Positions 1-7,574 of a stretch of DNA of 64,000 bases are shown one piece after another. Location of the stretch: the NCBI GenBank assembly GCA_965233705.1, contig CBDDTF010000003.1, forward strand, positions 124,001-188,000. Reading direction: 5' to 3'. This DNA is from Algihabitans sp965233705. Its GTDB lineage: Bacteria > Pseudomonadota > Alphaproteobacteria > Kiloniellales > DSM-21159. The position numbers and the translations under genes were made by a program. Position 1 is the first letter of the stretch. Each line of letters begins with the position of its first letter. Under the pieces are notes generated by a model, which worked only from the letters and a program-made list of their open reading frames with translations, searched no databases and was not told the DNA's origin.

Positions 1-1419
1 GAAGAAGCGGCCGGCAAAGACGTTGCGGTTGAACAGCCGGGCGGTGGCCGCGAAGGACTCGCGTCGGACGGCCGGGCCGCCCGCCGGGTCGCAGAGGGCC
101 AGGCAGCCGGCCTCGCGCAGCGGGTCCAGCAAGCGGACCAGCGCCGGGCCGGCCAGGCCGCTCTCGGCGACCAGCTCCGGCAGGCCGCGCGCGCCGTCGA
201 TCCGCGGCAGCAGGGCGGCCAGATGCGTGGCGCCGGCGCCCGTGAAGGTCAGCCGCTCGCCGGCCGTGTCGACCCGCAGGCTCTGGGCGTCGGCGGTGAC
301 GGCGACGTCGTGGGACAGGATCGGCACCGGCCCGTCCGGCAAGCGGTAGGGCGGCGTCGGAGCTCGGCGGTAGGGCGGTGTCGCCGGCCGGCGGTAGCGG
401 GGGGCCTCCTGGGCCTGCGCCTGCGCGCCATCGCCGCCGCCATCGACGGCGTAGAAGCGCTGGATATCGTCGAACCAGAGCCGCAGCGTCGCGGCGAAGG
501 CGAAGAGGGTAGCGGCCAGGCGGTCGGCGCGCGCGCCCGGCAGCGGCGGTTCCAGGGCCAGCAGGTCCTTGAGGAAGTGGCCGTGGCCGTAGTCGAAATC
601 GAGGGCGACGTGGTCGAGCATCGGCTGGAACACCGCCGCGAGCTCCGGGTAGCGCGTCGCCAGGTGGCGGTAGAAGGCGCGGCCGTTGGCGGCGTCGCTG
701 CCGGTCGACTCCAGCAGCCCGGAACAGACGGCGTAGCCGAGGATGTCGTCGCGCGCCGCCGCCCGCATGAAGTCGATCACCGCTTGGGTGCCGGGCAGCG
801 GCAGCAGCGCCTCCTCGAAGCCGACGGGAAAGCCGAGCTGCGCCAGGGCCGCGCGGAAGAAGCCGTCGTGGTCGTACTCCTCGCAGTAGTGGGTCACGAG
901 GATCTCGCGCTGGGGGCCGGCGGAGCAGTGGGCGACGGCGCAGGGCAGGCGCGCCTGGACCCCGGCGATGAAGTGGTAGGTCTCGATCACCCAGCCCTCG
1001 ATCAGGCGGCGCGGCGCCGCGCCCGACAGCAGGTCTTGCCAGAGGGGATGGCCGAAGAGGGCGCGGTTGAGCTCGCCGAACAGCGCCTGCAGCCCTGCCA
1101 GCAGCGCGTCGGGCGCCACGTCGGCCGGCGTGGCGCGCGGCAGCAGCAGGCCCTGCTCGGCCAGTGCGCCGCGCAGCTTGCGGCCGCCCGGGTCGTCCGA
1201 CGCGTCGTCAAGCTGCAGCCGGGCGAGGCCGTCGCAGAGCTGTGCCGCCGAAAGCGCCGGCGCGCCGGTCCGGTCGCGGAAGGCCAGCTCGATCCGCTCC
1301 GCGAAGGTCTCGATGCTGAGGAGGCCGTCACCGACCCGCAGCGAGACGAGCGGCGGCACGGCAAAGGCCGTCCCGGCGTCCCGCCGCGTCTCGTCGAGGT
1401 GGTGACGGCGCAAACTCAC
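1..1419 (-). CDS. Heme-oxygenase-like diiron protein fused to a PqqD/RRE-like domain (3' end off window)
   Basis: The frame is open for 473 codons from a GTG at 1419 to the left edge; an in-frame TGA just upstream fixes the start region. The N-terminal two thirds look like the TenA/PqqC/iron-containing-redox-enzyme fold. Candidate metal ligands are in EGWVIETYHF (about residues 140-149), HYCEEYDHDGFF (about 175-186) and the H-x3-D stretch DHVALDFDYGHGH (about 270-282). The last segment is not a perfect H-x3-D-x3-H, so ligand assignment is tentative. Next comes a proline-rich linker with three PPYR-like repeats (about 345-363). From about residue 365 to 450 there is a PqqD/ocin-ThiF-type winged-helix pattern, with LDG-like 'RIDGARGLPELV' and 'LLDPLREAGCLAL'. 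Such domains (RREs) bind leader peptides in RiPP pathways. It follows a 60-residue peptide gene by 22 bases, apparently in one operon. The exact chemistry and the C-terminus are unknown. Confidence 0.75.
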   Translation of the reverse strand, partial: MSLRRHHLDETRRDAGTAFAVPPLVSLRVGDGLLSIETFAERIELAFRDRTGAPALSAAQLCDGLARLQLDDASDDPGGRKLRGALAEQGLLLPRATPADVAPDALLAGLQALFGELNRALFGHPLWQDLLSGAAPRRLIEGWVIETYHFIAGVQARLPCAVAHCSAGPQREILVTHYCEEYDHDGFFRAALAQLGFPVGFEEALLPLPGTQAVIDFMRAAARDDILGYAVCSGLLESTGSDAANGRAFYRHLATRYPELAAVFQPMLDHVALDFDYGHGHFLKDLLALEPPLPGARADRLAATLFAFAATLRLWFDDIQRFYAVDGGGDGAQAQAQEAPRYRRPATPPYRRAPTPPYRLPDGPVPILSHDVAVTADAQSLRVDTAGERLTFTGAGATHLAALLPRIDGARGLPELVAESGLAGPALVRLLDPLREAGCLALCDPAGGPAVRRESFAATARLFNRNVFAGRFF

Positions 1420-1445
1420 GTCACGCTCTCACGTCACGTTCTCAC
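1420..1445. repeat. 13-base direct repeat at the peptide/oxygenase junction
   Basis: GTCACGCTCTCAC (1420-1432) is repeated as GTCACGTTCTCAC (1433-1445), with a further partial copy at 1415-1419. It covers the stop codon of the peptide gene and the spacer before the GTG start of the oxygenase gene. Confidence 0.85.
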
Positions 1446-1624
1446 TTCACGATCACGCCCAACAACGAGGGCGCCTGCGGCTTGCGGTCCCGGCTGACCT
1501 GGACGGTGATCTCCTGTCCCAGGTTGGCGGCCTCCACCTCGACCACCTTCACCGCGTCCGCCGTCCCCTTGGGCACATGGACGATGACCTCGTCGCCGCG
1601 TGCCGGCGCGTAGCGCGTGCTCAT
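1442..1624 (-). CDS. Small 60-residue peptide, possible modification substrate or partner
   Basis: The start is ATG at 1624, preceded by AGGAGG at ideal spacing; a further upstream start in the same frame lacks such a site. The peptide begins MSTRYAPARGDEVIVHV, contains no cysteine, alternates charged and valine-rich stretches (predicted beta strands), and ends SLLGVIVK. I recognise no family. It lies immediately upstream of, and is co-directional with, the oxygenase/RRE gene. That makes a RiPP-precursor-like or accessory role plausible, but this is inferred from context only. An AT-rich promoter region with a perfect TATAAT lies about 80 bases upstream. Confidence 0.7.
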   Translation of the reverse strand: MSTRYAPARGDEVIVHVPKGTADAVKVVEVEAANLGQEITVQVSRDRKPQAPSLLGVIVK

Positions 1625-1705
1625 GGCAATCCTCCTTGCCGAATGCTCCAAACCCGCGAAGGATGCGCCGCGCCCCCGATAAATGCAATAATATACTTCA
1701 ACCTA

Positions 1706-1711
1706 TTATAG
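1706..1711 (-). promoter_or_regulatory. Candidate -10 element of the peptide/oxygenase operon
   Basis: Reading the minus strand, 1711-1706 is TATAAT inside an AT-rich island (about 1680-1720) that stands out in this GC-rich window. It lies 82-87 bases upstream of the peptide start. No good -35 was found at 16-18 bases, so an activator or another sigma factor may be involved. Confidence 0.4.
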
Positions 1712-1782
1712 AATTACGCCTTTTCGGCAAAGGCCATGGGCCGCCGCGCCGCCGGGACGCTAGAGCAGATTCAGACCTGCTA

Positions 1783-1843
1783 GAGCAGAGTCGCCGACCT
1801 GAAGGACTCGCGTCGCGATCCCTTCAGGTCGGCGACTCTGCTC
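1783..1843. repeat. Perfect 23-base inverted repeat (hairpin)
   Basis: The left arm 1783-1805 (GAGCAGAGTCGCCGACCTGA plus AGG) is the exact reverse complement of 1821-1843, around a 15-base loop. It lies between two divergent transcription units (peptide gene and prmA). TAGAGCAGA is also present at 1761-1769. It resembles a dispersed palindromic (REP-like) element more than an intrinsic terminator, because no T run follows. Confidence 0.85.
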
Positions 1844-1859
1844 CAACACATTAAAGGGA

Positions 1860-1918
1860 GAGCGATGTCTCGCGACCGGCGGAACCGCTGCGCGGTTCCA
1901 TACAGGCGCAAATCGCTC
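1860..1918. repeat. Dispersed palindromic element, copy 1
   Basis: The ends are inverted (GAGCGAT at 1860-1866 and ATCGCTC at 1912-1918), and an internal hairpin GGAACCGC/GCGGTTCC lies at 1881-1899. A near-identical copy is at 39619-39678 and a diverged one at 55290-55350. It was found only between genes. Confidence 0.8.
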
Positions 1919-1999
1919 TAGGTTGCGGCGCCTGTTCTTTCGGGCTCGCGGGCGGCCTCCTGCCGCTCCGGCGCGCCCGGACCACCGTCAACGGATGCG

Positions 2000-2875
2000 A
2001 TGATTTTCGAGATCAAGCTGCTTGTGCCGGCGCCGGCCTCGGCGATTTTCGAGGCGGCGCTGGAGGGGGTCGAGGGCGGCGCGCTGGCCGTCGGCGGACC
2101 CGACCGGCGCGGCCGCGTGCCCCTGACCCTCTACCTCGGGGAGGCGCCGGACCGGGCGGCGCTGACCGCGCGTCTCGCCGCGGCATCGGCGGCGGCCGGG
2201 ACGCCGGCGCCGGACTTCACCTGCGAGTTGATGCCGGAGACCGATTGGGTGGCCGAGAGCCAGGCCGGCCTGCCGGCCGTGCGCACCGGGCGGGTCTGGG
2301 TCTACGGCAGCCATATCGCCGAGCCGCCGCCGGCCTCGACCATCGCCTTGCGGATCGACGCCAACGTCGCCTTCGGCACCGGCCGGCACGAGACGACCCG
2401 GCTGTGCCTGGACGCCTTGCAGGAGATCGCGCGCCGCCGCCGGGTGGCGCGCGTGCTCGACCTCGGCTGCGGCTCCGGCCTGCTGGCCCTGGCGGCGGCG
2501 CGGCTCTGGCCCACCGCGGCGGTCACGGCCAGCGACCTGGACGCGCCCTCCATCCGGGTGGCGCGCGAAAACGCCCGGCTCAATGGTTTTGCGCCGGGGC
2601 GGATCGTGTTCGACGTGGGGGCGGGCTACGCCGCGCCGGCGGTGCGCCGGCAGGGGCCCTATGACCTGATCGTGGCCAACATCCTGGCCGGGCCGCTGAT
2701 CGGCCTGGCCAGCCGGACCGCCGCCTTTCTGGCGCCGGGGGGCCTGGCCGTGCTGTCCGGGCTGCTGATCACGCAGGAGCGCGCCGTCCTCGCCCGCCAC
2801 CGGGCCGCAGGTCTGCACCTGCGCGCACGGCGGCATCAGGGCGAGTGGTCGGCGCTGGTCCTGGCAAAGCCGTAA
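2000..2875 (+). CDS. prmA: Ribosomal protein L11 methyltransferase
   Basis: PrmA trimethylates ribosomal protein L11 using S-adenosylmethionine in the cytoplasm. The 291-residue length matches the family (E. coli 293). The N-terminal substrate-recognition domain precedes a class I methyltransferase fold, with the SAM-binding motif VLDLGCGSGLLALAA at about residues 151-165. The PrmA-typical DLIVANILAGPL lies at about 222. Upstream of the SAM motif is the family signature FGTGRHETTRLCLDAL. It stands alone: the next gene is convergent. Confidence 0.95.
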   Translation: MIFEIKLLVPAPASAIFEAALEGVEGGALAVGGPDRRGRVPLTLYLGEAPDRAALTARLAAASAAAGTPAPDFTCELMPETDWVAESQAGLPAVRTGRVWVYGSHIAEPPPASTIALRIDANVAFGTGRHETTRLCLDALQEIARRRRVARVLDLGCGSGLLALAAARLWPTAAVTASDLDAPSIRVARENARLNGFAPGRIVFDVGAGYAAPAVRRQGPYDLIVANILAGPLIGLASRTAAFLAPGGLAVLSGLLITQERAVLARHRAAGLHLRARRHQGEWSALVLAKP

Positions 2876-2921
2876 GGCCGCGCGCGGTTCCGCGCCCGGC
2901 CTTGGAGGCTTGAGCCTGGCG

Positions 2922-2942
2922 CGGCCGGCCGATGGCCGGCCG
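2922..2942. terminator. Possible bidirectional hairpin between prmA and the DUF1127 gene
   Basis: CGGCCGGCC/GGCCGGCCG form a 9-base perfect stem around GAT, between two convergent genes. No T run follows on either strand, so termination is an inference. Confidence 0.35.
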
Positions 2943-2986
2943 CCGGAGCGAACCGCACGGGCGGTCCGCGGCCGCGGCGAGCCGTT

Positions 2987-3304
2987 TTAGCGGGCCGGGA
3001 CCAGGCTGGCGGCGCAGCGGCGCGCCTGGGCGTGGATCTCGCCGCGCGTCAGGCCGATGTCACGCAGGGTGGCATCGTCGAGCTGGGACAGGGCCCACTG
3101 GGTGCGGCGGCACACGATTTCGCGCTTGAGCGCGCGCAGAAGGGTCGGAACACCGAGAGACTGGAAGACGGTGCGAACACCGCGGCGCAGGGCCTCGGCC
3201 TGGAGGCGCCGTGCCTCGGCGATCAGAAGCTGGGTCGCCTGGGGCGTCCCGTAGAGCTTGGCCTTCAGCACCGCATCCAGTTCGCGGTCGGTAAGGCGGG
3301 CCAT
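2987..3304 (-). CDS. DUF1127 domain protein
   Basis: This is a 105-residue protein starting MARLTDRELDAVLKAK, with AAAGGA upstream of the ATG. The C-terminal third carries the DUF1127 pattern LSQLDDATLRDIGLTRGEI (about residues 73-91), a small helical RNA-associated module common in alphaproteobacteria. In other alphaproteobacteria short DUF1127 proteins affect sRNA and mRNA turnover and phosphate or stress responses; that role is not shown here. The N-terminal 65 residues are an unassigned helical extension, longer than in the 45-70 residue classic members. Confidence 0.8.
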   Translation of the reverse strand: MARLTDRELDAVLKAKLYGTPQATQLLIAEARRLQAEALRRGVRTVFQSLGVPTLLRALKREIVCRRTQWALSQLDDATLRDIGLTRGEIHAQARRCAASLVPAR

Positions 3305-3610
3305 GATGGCAATCCTTTCGCGATTTGGGTCGTTTCATTCGGGTTATTGCGCCGAGACGGAGGGTCGGAGACAGCTTCGGAAAACTCGCTCCGCTGTCGG
3401 CGATCGCGTCGGGCACAAGGCCAAGATAGGCAGGCTAAATCCTTGTGAAACGGACATTGTTGCGCTGCAGCATTGCGCGGCCCGCATGCCTCCTTGCCGG
3501 GGTGTTAACGCCGCTGTCCGGGGGATCTGGACCGCCGGCGCGCGGGCCGAGGACACCCCCGGCGCACAAGCGTCTGGACAGCACTGGCGAGCGCTTCATA
3601 GTTTCCTGCC
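3305..3610. other. Divergent intergenic region, DUF1127 gene / pepP
   Basis: This is about 306 bases with lower GC than its surroundings. On the minus strand a weak promoter candidate is TTTCAC (3445-3450) with TATCTT (3423-3428), spacer 16. No clear ribosome binding site precedes the pepP ATG at 3611. I see no additional gene. Confidence 0.4.
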
Positions 3611-5431
3611 ATGGACGACATCGCACCGCGGGCCCCGGCGCCCACTCCCTCTTCCGCCGACCGCCTCGCCGCCCTGCGCGCGGAACTGGCGCGGCGCGAC
3701 CTCGATGGCTTCCTGGTGCCGCGCGCCGACGAGCACCAGGGCGAGTACGTGCCCGCGCGCGCGGAGCGGCTGGCCTGGCTGACCGGCTTCACCGGCTCGG
3801 CCGGGGTCGCGGTGGTGCTGGCCGAGGCGGCGGCGATCTTCGTCGACGGGCGCTACACCCTGCAGGCCGAGCGCGAGGTGGACGGCGCGCTCTTCACCGC
3901 GCGCCATCTGGTCGAGGAGCCGGCCGGCCCCTGGATCGCCGCGCGGCTGAAAGGCGGCAAGCTGGGCTACGATCCCTGGCTGCACACCGCCGACCAGGTG
4001 GCGCGGCTGACGCGCGAGCTGTCGGCCAGCGGCACCGAGCTGGTGCCGGCCGAGCCCAATCCGCTGGATGCCGTCTGGGCGGACCAGCCCGAGCCGCCGC
4101 GGGCGCCGGTGGTGCCGCATGAGCTGCGCTTCGCAGGCCTGGCCTCGAAGGACAAGCGGGCCCAGGTGGCCGGCGACCTGCGCCATCGCGGGGCCCAGGC
4201 CGCGGTGCTGACCATGCCGGACTCGATCGCCTGGCTGCTGAACGTGCGCGGCGGCGACGTGCCCTGCACGCCCTTGCCCCTGTCCTTCGCGCTGGTCGAC
4301 GATCAGGGGGGCGTCGACTGGTTCGTCGACCCGCGCAAGCTCGACGCAGAGCTGACCGCGCAGTTGGGCGCGGAGGTGCGCCCGCGCGATCCGGCGGAGC
4401 TGGCCGCCGCCCTGGGCGCGCTGACGGGGCGCAAGGTGCTGGTCGACCCCAGCAGCGCCGCCCAGTGGGTCTTCACGCAGCTCCAGCAGGCCGGCGCCGA
4501 GGTGCTGCGCGGCGAGGACCCCTGTCTGCTGCCGAAGGCCTGCAAGACCCCGACCGAGCTGGCCGGCGCGCGCGCCGCGCACCTGCGCGACGGCGTCGCC
4601 CTGACCCGTTTCCTCGCCTGGCTGAGCGAGGCGGCGCCGCAGGGCGGCGTCAGCGAGCTGGCGGCCAGCGACCGGCTCGACCAGCTTCGCGCCGCCGGCG
4701 AGCACTTCCGCGACCTCTCCTTCGACACCATCTCCGGCTCCGGTCCGCACGGCGCGGTGATCCACTACCGGGTGACGCCGGAGACCGACCGTGAGCTGCG
4801 GCCCGGCGAGCTCTATCTGGTGGACTCCGGCGCCCAGTACCTCGACGGCACCACCGACGTGACCCGCACCGTCGCCATCGGCACGCCGACGGCGGAGATG
4901 CGCCACCGCTACACCCTGGTGCTCAAGGGCCATATCGCGCTCGCCACCGCGCGCTTTCCCGAGGGCACCTCCGGCAGTCAACTCGACAGCCTGGCGCGCC
5001 GGCCGCTGTGGGACGAGGGGCTGGATTTCGACCATGGCACCGGCCACGGCGTCGGCAGCTACCTCTCGGTGCACGAGGGGCCGCAGCGCATCTCCAAGAT
5101 GCCGAACCGCGTGGCCCTCAAGCCGGGCATGATCGTCAGCAACGAGCCGGGGTACTACAAGCCGGGAGCCTACGGCATCCGGATCGAGAACCTGGTCGCG
5201 GTCCAGCCGGCCGAGCGCCAGTCCGGCGACGAGCGCAAGATGCTGCATTTCGAGACGCTGACCCTGGCGCCGCTCGACCGCCGGCTGATCGTGCCGGCGC
5301 TGCTCGACGCCGGCGAGCGGGCCTGGGTCGACGCCTACCATGCCCGCGTCCGCCGCGCGCTCGGTCCGCTGCTGCCGGCCGACGTCCAGGCCTGGCTCGA
5401 GGCCGCGACCGCACCGCTGAGCGGCGGCTGA
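3611..5431 (+). CDS. pepP: Xaa-Pro aminopeptidase (M24B, aminopeptidase P)
   Basis: The enzyme removes the N-terminal residue from peptides with proline at position 2. At 606 residues it belongs to the long form, with two creatinase-like N-terminal domains before the pita-bread catalytic domain. Metal ligands are visible: Asp in VDSGAQYLDGTTDVTRT (about residues 404-420), His in HGTGHGVG (about 474), Glu in NEPGYY (about 510) and Glu in GIRIENL (about 524). The C-terminal extension LDAGERAWVDAYH is typical of the long form. It is likely cytoplasmic because no signal peptide is seen. The gene is monocistronic. Confidence 0.93.
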   Translation: MDDIAPRAPAPTPSSADRLAALRAELARRDLDGFLVPRADEHQGEYVPARAERLAWLTGFTGSAGVAVVLAEAAAIFVDGRYTLQAEREVDGALFTARHLVEEPAGPWIAARLKGGKLGYDPWLHTADQVARLTRELSASGTELVPAEPNPLDAVWADQPEPPRAPVVPHELRFAGLASKDKRAQVAGDLRHRGAQAAVLTMPDSIAWLLNVRGGDVPCTPLPLSFALVDDQGGVDWFVDPRKLDAELTAQLGAEVRPRDPAELAAALGALTGRKVLVDPSSAAQWVFTQLQQAGAEVLRGEDPCLLPKACKTPTELAGARAAHLRDGVALTRFLAWLSEAAPQGGVSELAASDRLDQLRAAGEHFRDLSFDTISGSGPHGAVIHYRVTPETDRELRPGELYLVDSGAQYLDGTTDVTRTVAIGTPTAEMRHRYTLVLKGHIALATARFPEGTSGSQLDSLARRPLWDEGLDFDHGTGHGVGSYLSVHEGPQRISKMPNRVALKPGMIVSNEPGYYKPGAYGIRIENLVAVQPAERQSGDERKMLHFETLTLAPLDRRLIVPALLDAGERAWVDAYHARVRRALGPLLPADVQAWLEAATAPLSGG

Positions 5432-5457
5432 CCGCCGCGCCAGCACCGCTCAACGGC

Positions 5458-5475
5458 CGACCGGCGCCCCGGTCG
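5458..5475 (+). terminator. Possible terminator hairpin after pepP
   Basis: CGACCGG/CCGGTCG form a 7-base perfect stem with a CGCC loop 27 bases after the pepP stop. No U tract follows directly, so confidence is low. Confidence 0.3.
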
Positions 5476-5658
5476 GCGCCGTGGCTACCCCTTTCGCGCC
5501 ACTTATCCTTCTCGCGCTGCAGCCGCTTGTGACCGATCATGGGCGGAGAAGCGAGTTTTCGCGCCCGGCGGCCGTGCCGAAGCGCCCGGCGGCCGTGCCG
5601 AAGCAGTTCCCTCGGGGCGCGCGTCGCGCCAGGCGCGAGGATCGGTAAAATGCAACCG

Positions 5659-5673
5659 TTAACGCTGTGCTAA
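5659..5673. promoter_or_regulatory. Near-consensus CtrA-type box
   Basis: TTAA-CGCTGTG-CTAA, followed by C, matches the alphaproteobacterial CtrA consensus TTAA-N7-TTAA except for one base. It lies about 50 bases before the GTG and 120 bases before the ATG candidate starts of the pentapeptide-repeat gene. Confidence 0.4.
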
Positions 5674-5710
5674 CGCGCGGGGCCGGAGACTCGCCAGACG
5701 CGACGCCGCA

Positions 5711-7018
5711 GTGAGTGGCGCCGCTCCTCCCGCGAGAGCCGAGCCCGTGTCATCGCCACCGCCCTGTGGCCCGAACCGCCCGAAGCCGACCATGCGCGAG
5801 CTGGAAGAGATCCTGCGTCTGCATCGCCTCTGGCTCGCGCGCGAGCGAGCCGGGCGGCGGGCCGACCTGCGCTTTCACGACCTCTCCGGGCGGTCGCTGG
5901 CCGGCTGCCGGCTGGCCAGGGCCTCGCTGGTGGGCGTGCGGTTGGCCGGCTGCGACCTGCGCGACTGCGATCTGACCGGCGCCGACCTGTTCGGCGCCGA
6001 CCTGACGGACGCCGACCTGCGCAGGGCCGGGTTGGCCGAGGCGGACCTGCGCGGCGCCAGCCTGCACGGCGCGCGCTTCGAGGACGCCAACCTCAACGCC
6101 GCCGACCTGCGCGAGGGCGTGCTGCTGATGGGCGGCGGCCAGAGCCTGCCGGCGGCGGACCGGGGCCCGGGCAAGCGGATCGTGATGAGCGGCGCCTCGC
6201 TGATCTGCGCCCAGATGGAGCGCGCCGACCTGAGCGGTGCCGAGCTGGTGCGCTGCAACCTGGCCGGCGCCAACCTGAAGCAGGCCAAGCTCTGCGCCGC
6301 CGATCTCGACGGCGCGGTGCTGCGCAACGCCGATCTTTCCGCCGCCGATCTGCGCGAGGCCAGCCTGCGCGCCGCCGACCTGACCGCCGCCAAACTGGAC
6401 GGCGCCGACGTGGCGGGCGCCGACCTTGGCAAGGCGGTGCTGATCGGCGCCAGCCTGAGCGATTGCAACCTGCTGGAGGCACGCACCTCCGGCGCCGTGT
6501 TCCAGCGCGGCGACGACCCGCGCCAGTCGCCGCTGCGCCGTGCCATCGCCGCGCACAGCCGCTGGCTGGCCACCGAGGGGCGCCGGGGCGAGCGGGCCGA
6601 GATGCGCGGCCTCGACCTGGAGCGCTGCGACCTGACCGGCGTCAACCTCTCCGGCGCCGACCTGGCCGGGGCGCGCCTCGGCGAGGCGATCCTCAACGAG
6701 GCGCTGCTGGTGCTCGCCGACCTCTCCGGGGCGGGGCTGCGCGGGGCCGCCCTCCGGCGCGCCCGGCTGACCGGCGCCGACCTGTCCAACGCCGACCTGC
6801 GCGAGGCGGACCTGACCGAGGCCTGGCTCGACGCCGCCGAGCAGCCGGGCCTGCCGGGCGGCCGGCCGGGCCGGCACCTGCGCACGCGGCTGGTCGCCGC
6901 CGATCTCTCGGGCGCGGTGCTCTACCACGCCAAGCTGACCGGCGCCGACCTGACCGACTGGCGCACCGAGCGTGCCATCCTGGCCGGCGCCGAGTGGGAC
7001 GGCCGGCCGCAGGAGTGA
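5711..7018 (+). CDS. Pentapeptide-repeat protein with two beta-helix blocks
   Basis: The sequence is dominated by A(D/N)LxxA-type pentapeptides (ADLFGADLTDADL, ADLSNADLREADL), which fold as a right-handed square beta-helix. Two copies of a capping module with the pattern H-x2-WL-x7-8-R-A-(D/E)-(L/M) occur at about residues 37 and 281 (HRLWLARERAGRRADL and HSRWLATEGRRGERAEM), so the protein looks like two related helices in tandem. No signal peptide is seen. A GTG at 5711 gives 435 residues; the ATG at 5792, just before the first capping module, may be the true start because the first 27 residues are low-complexity. The molecular function of this group is unknown. Confidence 0.85.
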   Translation: MSGAAPPARAEPVSSPPPCGPNRPKPTMRELEEILRLHRLWLARERAGRRADLRFHDLSGRSLAGCRLARASLVGVRLAGCDLRDCDLTGADLFGADLTDADLRRAGLAEADLRGASLHGARFEDANLNAADLREGVLLMGGGQSLPAADRGPGKRIVMSGASLICAQMERADLSGAELVRCNLAGANLKQAKLCAADLDGAVLRNADLSAADLREASLRAADLTAAKLDGADVAGADLGKAVLIGASLSDCNLLEARTSGAVFQRGDDPRQSPLRRAIAAHSRWLATEGRRGERAEMRGLDLERCDLTGVNLSGADLAGARLGEAILNEALLVLADLSGAGLRGAALRRARLTGADLSNADLREADLTEAWLDAAEQPGLPGGRPGRHLRTRLVAADLSGAVLYHAKLTGADLTDWRTERAILAGAEWDGRPQE

Positions 7019-7130
7019 GCGCGGGACGGGCGCGAGCCGGCTCGGCGGCGGCGCATCAGCGCCTCGCCGAGGTGGCCGGAACTGCCGGTGACCAGGACCT
7101 TTACGAGAGGTGCCGTCGTTGCCGCGTGCG

Positions 7131-7574
7131 TCAGAAACTCTGGATGAACCGCAGCACCGTCGCCCGGCCGCCGGCGCCGCCACTCGCGCCGCCGCCGGCG
7201 CTGCCCGGGTGTGCCGCGGCGAAGGCCGCCATGGCCAGCAGGGCGCGGATCAGGCCCGCGGGGTGGTCGAAGGACTGGGCGTCGGCCAGCGGCTTGAGCT
7301 GGCGCGCCTCGCTTTGCGTCAGGACGAGATGCAGGGGCGGGCCGGCCGCCGACTCCCCGGCCGCCGACTCCTCGACCTCCGACTCCTCGACCCGCCCCAA
7401 GCCGAACAGCGCGGGCAGGTCGGCCAGACTCCAGTCGGCCTCCGGGTCGTCCCAGTCTTCGTCGCCGGTCACGGTCTCCGTCTCCGCCAGCAGGCGCACC
7501 GGGGTGCCGTCCGGCGCCACGCCCCACAGTCCGGGGGGCAGGGTCACGGGCTGCGCCCGATCAGCTTCAGCCAT
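7131..7574 (-). CDS. Hypothetical protein downstream of ligA
   Basis: This protein has 147 residues and begins MAEADRAQPVTLPPGLWGV. It has an acidic middle (GDEDWDDPEADW), two SAAGES-like repeats and a glycine/alanine-rich C-terminal tail ending LRFIQSF. Its start overlaps the end of ligA by 31 bases, so it is the last gene of the recN-ligA run. I recognise no domain. Base composition and codon use match the neighbours, and the reading frame is probably real. Confidence 0.6.
   Translation of the reverse strand: MAEADRAQPVTLPPGLWGVAPDGTPVRLLAETETVTGDEDWDDPEADWSLADLPALFGLGRVEESEVEESAAGESAAGPPLHLVLTQSEARQLKPLADAQSFDHPAGLIRALLAMAAFAAAHPGSAGGGASGGAGGRATVLRFIQSF

Larger units (their letters stand above)
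1625..1999. other. Intergenic region between the peptide operon and prmA
   Basis: This gap of about 375 bases holds the AT-rich promoter island (about 1680-1720), the 23-base inverted repeat and the first dispersed palindromic element. The final 80 bases before prmA are GC-rich, with no recognisable promoter or Shine-Dalgarno sequence. I see no further gene. Confidence 0.7.

Noticed and set aside
223..1497. Plus-strand open frame covering the left-edge oxygenase gene
   Set aside because: The minus-strand frame shows ligand motifs and an RRE-like pattern; the plus-strand frame is low-complexity and unlike any family.
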